In this document: positions 61,396-64,000 of the stretch, piece after piece
Position numbering within the stretch: position 1 is the stretch's first letter
Layout: each line of letters starts with the position of its first letter
Source: an uncultured Nocardioides sp.
GTDB lineage: Bacteria; Actinomycetota; Actinomycetes; Propionibacteriales; Nocardioidaceae
Direction of reading: 5' to 3'
DNA: 64,000 nt
NCBI RefSeq assembly: GCF_947488515.1
Contig: NZ_CANKZF010000002.1
Span: 904,294-968,293, forward strand
The notes under the pieces: model-generated
Database searches by the model: none
What the model was told of the DNA's origin: nothing
The model's input: only the letters and a program-made list of their open reading frames with translations
Program-made: the position numbers and the translations under genes

Positions 61396-62598
61396 GTGCG
61401 GGCCTGGATGCGTAGGACAGATCACGCATCGTCGGTCGTCGACCGGAGGTGGAGCCGAGCCCTGGACGCGATGCTGGGGCTGCTGGTTCTGGCGGGCACC
61501 CTGGTGCAGATGGATCAGGAGCGGTGGGTTGTCGTCCCTCCGGCGGCTGGCGTTGAGCTTCTCATCTTCGTCGCTGCGGCCGCAGCGTTCTTCGCGCGGA
61601 CCTTCCCACTGCCGGCGCTCATCGTGGCCGCCATCCTCGACGCGGTGCCGTACTGGGTGCCCATCGGCGGTGCCGGCTACCACCTGAGCTTCATGATCTG
61701 CACGTACATGGTCGTTGCCCACTGTGCCCGTCGTACGGCGACCATCGCCGTCGCGGTCGTGTTCGTCGTCCAGGTGGGGCTGATGGCCTGGGACATGAAC
61801 TGGATCTGGAGTCACGCGTTCGTTCTGGTGGCTGGAATGTCGGTCGTCCTTCCCGCTGCCCTGGGTGTTGCCGCACGCTCACGTCAGGCGACCGTCCGAG
61901 CGCTCCGCGACCGGGCGGAGGAGGCCGAGCGGTCACGCGACTCGGAGGCCCGCAAGCTCCTTGCCGAAGACCGCCTGCGTGTCGCACGGGACCTCCACGA
62001 CTCGGTCGCGCACCAGATCGCCGTGATGAACTTGAACACCGCAGTCGCCTCGAACGCGCTGCCAGAGCGTCCGGAGGACGCCACCCAGGCGCTGGTCGTC
62101 GTTCGTGAGGCCGGCAGATCGGTCATCGCCTCCATCAGTGACCTGCTGAACGGGTTGCGCGACGACCACTGGGACGACCCCGAACCGCGCTACGACCTCG
62201 ATGAGGTGCGTCTGCTCGTGGAGGAGTTCCGTACTCTCATGCCCTCCGTCGACCTGACGCTCGGTCCGGGGCTGGCGACCTCACGCAGCGTCGGCGCCGC
62301 GACGTACCTCGTCGTCCGGGAGTGCCTGACCAACGCCTACAAGCACGGAGACCACGACGCACCCATCGCCGTTGAGCTCGAACGAAGCCATGGCGTGTGC
62401 TCGCTGCGTGTCGTCAACACTGCGCGCCGCCCCACCTCCGACTTCATCGAGGGCTTCGGCCTGCGTGGCATGCGCGAACGCGTCGCCGCCGAAGGTGGCC
62501 AGCTGCACGTGTCGTGCACAGACCGGACCTTCGTGGTCGCCGCCGAGATGCCCGAGGCGATGCCTGAGGGGACGCGCGAGGAGGTGGGGGCCCGGTGA
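61396..62598 (+). CDS. sensor histidine kinase (HisKA_3 type), glycosidase locus
   Basis: This 400-residue kinase has about five hydrophobic segments in residues 24-165 (LDAMLGLLVLAGTLVQMD, LLIFVAAAAAFFARTFPLPALIVAAIL, IAVAVVFVVQVGLMAW), then a coiled linker and the phospho-accepting His in VARDLHDSVAHQIAVM near 200. The HATPase has VVRECLTNAYKHGDHDAPI and GFGLRGMRERVAAEGG. Start GTG 61396; ATG 61408 is also possible. Its stop overlaps the response regulator GTG. It lies inside the GH106/mini-HTH locus. Confidence 0.9.
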   Translation: MRAWMRRTDHASSVVDRRWSRALDAMLGLLVLAGTLVQMDQERWVVVPPAAGVELLIFVAAAAAFFARTFPLPALIVAAILDAVPYWVPIGGAGYHLSFMICTYMVVAHCARRTATIAVAVVFVVQVGLMAWDMNWIWSHAFVLVAGMSVVLPAALGVAARSRQATVRALRDRAEEAERSRDSEARKLLAEDRLRVARDLHDSVAHQIAVMNLNTAVASNALPERPEDATQALVVVREAGRSVIASISDLLNGLRDDHWDDPEPRYDLDEVRLLVEEFRTLMPSVDLTLGPGLATSRSVGAATYLVVRECLTNAYKHGDHDAPIAVELERSHGVCSLRVVNTARRPTSDFIEGFGLRGMRERVAAEGGQLHVSCTDRTFVVAAEMPEAMPEGTREEVGAR

Positions 62599-62636
62599 CC
62601 GACGTCCCGGTGACCGACGTCCCGGTGATCGACGTC
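62592..62636. repeat. 3 x 15-bp tandem repeat containing three in-frame GTG starts
   Basis: CCGGTGACCGACGTC occurs twice exactly (62592-62606 and 62607-62621) and a third time with one change (62622-62636). It spans the kinase stop and encodes the TDVPV TDVPV IDVLV N-terminus of the response regulator, so starts at 62595, 62610 and 62625 are all in frame. Confidence 0.85.
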
Positions 62637-63299
62637 TTGGTGGTCGACGACCAGCAGCTCATCCGAAACGCTGTCGGGGAGCTGGTCACGCACGAACCGG
62701 ACATGCGTCTGGCCGGGACTGCGGTGAACGGAGTAGAGGCGGTACGCAAGGCCAAGGAGCTCAAGCCTCACGTCGTCGTGATGGACGTACGCATGCCGGT
62801 CATGGACGGCATCGAAGCCACCGGCATCATCACCCAGGACTCAGCAGACTCACCTCAGCCGGGCACACGTGTGCTCATCTTGACGACGTTCGAGGACGAC
62901 CCTGACTACGTAGTGCGAGGCGTGCGAAGCGGAGCTGCCGGGTTCGTGGGCAAGGGCGCAGAGCCGGAGGTCATCGTGGCCGCCATCAGAACCGTCCATC
63001 GCGGGGAAGGTCTGCTGACCCCGCGAGCCACCAAGACCTTGCTTGACCGGTACGCCGGTTCCACGGCCCCGGCGCAGCTCCATCTTGAGCTCGAGGCGCT
63101 CACAGCACGCGAGGTCGACATCCTGCGTCTTGTGGCCGAGGGGCTGACCAACCAGGTCATCGCGGAGCGGCTCGGAATCTCCGTGGTGACGGTCAAGACG
63201 CACATCAACCGCACGATGTCGAAGTTGGGACGGCACGACCGGGCACAGCTGGTTGTGCTTGCGTTCGAGACGGGCCTCGTCACTCCTCGGTACAGGTGA
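62595..63299 (+). CDS. LuxR/NarL-type response regulator, glycosidase locus
   Basis: This regulator has 234 residues from the first GTG (224 from the third GTG, where family members usually begin: VIDVLVVDDQQLIRN). The receiver phospho-Asp is in VVVMDVRMPVMDGIE, with TTFEDD and GFVGKGAEPEVI later. The GerE HTH reads LTAREVDILRLVAEGLTNQVIAERLGISVVTVKTHINRTMSKLGRHDRAQLVVLAFETGLV, which aligns along its full length with the two stand-alone HTH proteins of the locus. It may share or compete for sites with them. A hairpin follows 40 nt after the stop. Confidence 0.92.
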   Translation: MTDVPVTDVPVIDVLVVDDQQLIRNAVGELVTHEPDMRLAGTAVNGVEAVRKAKELKPHVVVMDVRMPVMDGIEATGIITQDSADSPQPGTRVLILTTFEDDPDYVVRGVRSGAAGFVGKGAEPEVIVAAIRTVHRGEGLLTPRATKTLLDRYAGSTAPAQLHLELEALTAREVDILRLVAEGLTNQVIAERLGISVVTVKTHINRTMSKLGRHDRAQLVVLAFETGLVTPRYR

Positions 63300-63339
63300 A
63301 CGTCTCGCGGGGTGCGGTGCGTGTGCTCGGATGGGCGAG

Positions 63340-63374
63340 CGGGTAGGTAGCCGCCGGGCGCCGGTGCCTACCCG
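63340..63374 (+). terminator. CGGGTAGG...CCTACCCG hairpin after the response regulator
   Basis: An 8-bp inverted repeat spans a GC-rich loop, 40 nt after the stop. A second hairpin (GCCCGGC 63381-63387, GCCGGGC 63395-63401) follows at once. Probable end of the two-component transcript. Confidence 0.6.
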
Positions 63375-63401
63375 GACGGAGCCCGGCCAGCTGTGCCGGG
63401 C

Positions 63402-63674
63402 AGTCGGGGTACTGCGAACGCAGTAGCGCGAATTGCGGCGACGGGTTGACGCGCTCGGGGGCTGCAGCGGCTGTACTTGTCCGCACGTGACCACCGTCAC
63501 CCGAACAACGCCGGTAGGGGATGAAACGATTCACAACTCGGGGCACCGGCAAGGGGCCATGTCCGCGAGCGTGACCCGTGCCGTTCACCGAACGTCTGTG
63601 TCGGATCAGGTCCGGCAGAACCCCGTCCTTGTTGCTGGCGCCACCTGTCACCGAGATGTCTGAGGAGCACCACG
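63402..63674 (+). other. leader region of the second mini-HTH gene
   Basis: No supported gene. Contains TTGACG at 63446-63451, a possible -35 without a well-spaced -10, and the LacI-type element at 63522-63533, leaving about 141 nt to the HTH start. The long leader resembles that of the first mini-HTH gene in layout, although I see no clear sequence match beyond the operator. Confidence 0.4.
63522..63533 (+). promoter_or_regulatory. LacI-type operator upstream of the second mini-HTH gene
   Basis: TGAAACGATTCA has TGAA/TTCA arms around ACGA with a central CG. It is the most symmetric copy of the element with 52410. Confidence 0.7.
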
Positions 63675-63890
63675 ATGCCTGAAGTCGTGACCCGCCACTA
63701 CGACCTCGACCGAACGACCTTGCGTCTCCTGGCGGCTCTGTCGCTAGGGGCGACGGCGTCCGATGCGGCGGTGGTCTGCAACGTTTCGGACAGCACCATG
63801 CGTCGCAAGCTCGCTGCGGTCCGTGATGAGTGGGGAGTGGCGACCAACGTCCAAGCTGTCGTCTTTGCGGTCCGGCGCGGACTTGTCTGA
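63675..63890 (+). CDS. stand-alone GerE/LuxR-like helix-turn-helix protein 2
   Basis: The ATG at 63675 with GAGGAG upstream gives 71 residues. DRTTLRLLAALSLGATASDAAVVCNVSDSTMRRKLAAVRDEWGVATNVQAVVFAVRRGLV is a GerE-type HTH with a short N-terminal tail and nothing else. It is a paralogue of the 56807-57025 protein; both share GATAS-x-AA, CN-[IV]-S-x-ST-x-RRKLA-x-VRD-x-WGV and AVRRGL. Regulation by the LacI-type element 141 bp upstream is likely. Its targets are unknown. Confidence 0.8.
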   Translation: MPEVVTRHYDLDRTTLRLLAALSLGATASDAAVVCNVSDSTMRRKLAAVRDEWGVATNVQAVVFAVRRGLV

Positions 63891-64000
63891 AGCCTGCGGG
63901 AGCCGCCTTGGCGAGTAACGCTTGTCTTCCCGTCAGTCGTTGCTGAACCGGGTCCGGGAGCTCGCGTGGCTTTGAGGCTTGTCAGGCGGCGTGACGGGGC
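63891..64000. other. window end, no feature seen
   Basis: This short stretch after the second mini-HTH gene shows no gene start or convincing hairpin before the window ends. Confidence 0.4.

Noticed and set aside
61073..61687. A plus-strand frame of 204 codons before the kinase gene
   Set aside because: It overlaps the kinase start in another frame and shows no conserved motif; most of it lies in the non-coding spacer.
63280..63651. A possible 123-residue minus-strand gene between the response regulator and the second mini-HTH
   Set aside because: No ribosome binding site or motif, and it would run through two hairpins and the LacI-type element.

Overview
The window is very GC-rich and densely coded, with many GTG starts, 4-nt stop/start overlaps and leaderless-type promoters. 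Together with mycobacterial-type genes (acyl-CoA carboxylase with an epsilon subunit, Nei2, an Rv3303c-like flavoprotein, an OhrR-type MarR, ANTAR, LuxR-type two-component systems), this points to an actinobacterium, most likely Nocardioidaceae (Nocardioides-like). The family assignment is inference. I saw no rRNA, tRNA, CRISPR array, insertion sequence or prophage.

Region 1 (1-17 kb) is mostly housekeeping. It holds dihydrolipoyl dehydrogenase and a paralogue without the redox cysteine pair, Nei2, a SpoIID/LytB-like secreted protein, an SGNH lipoprotein, pyruvate carboxylase, an epimerase divergent from a TetR regulator, and an OhrR-like MarR divergent from an ECF-sigma/ANTAR pair. A FAD dehydrogenase/TetR operon and a cell-surface protein with a duplicated Cys-containing domain follow.

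Region 2 (17-26.5 kb) holds an acyl-CoA carboxylase alpha subunit and an operon of a ferric-iron ABC transporter (binding protein, permease, ATPase). That operon is translationally coupled to a fusion protein with adenylation, carrier and membrane acyltransferase parts. An IdeR/DmdR iron box precedes it. A methyltransferase divergent from a LysR regulator follows.

Region 3 (27-51 kb) is core metabolism and regulation: an LLM oxidoreductase; two acyl-CoA dehydrogenases, one behind a perfect 18-bp palindrome; YnfA; a DUF222/HNH protein; a two-component system followed by an ABC-2 exporter across an 11-bp tandem repeat array; CDP-alcohol phosphatidyltransferase; Maf; DUF885; AccE/AccD/BirA; a PH-domain protein with an adenylate cyclase; PurK/PurE; ArfB; LhgO; an oxidoreductase; and a CoA-binding protein.

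Region 4 (51-64 kb) is the accessory part and the most interesting. It has a LacI regulator, two large secreted GH106-like (alpha-L-rhamnosidase-type) glycosidases, a LuxR-type two-component system, and two closely related stand-alone GerE-like helix-turn-helix proteins of about 70 residues. Copies of a TGAAACGATTCA-type element, the kind of site LacI proteins bind, lie before lacI, both glycosidases and both mini-regulators, suggesting one sugar-responsive regulon. Large hairpins separate the units.
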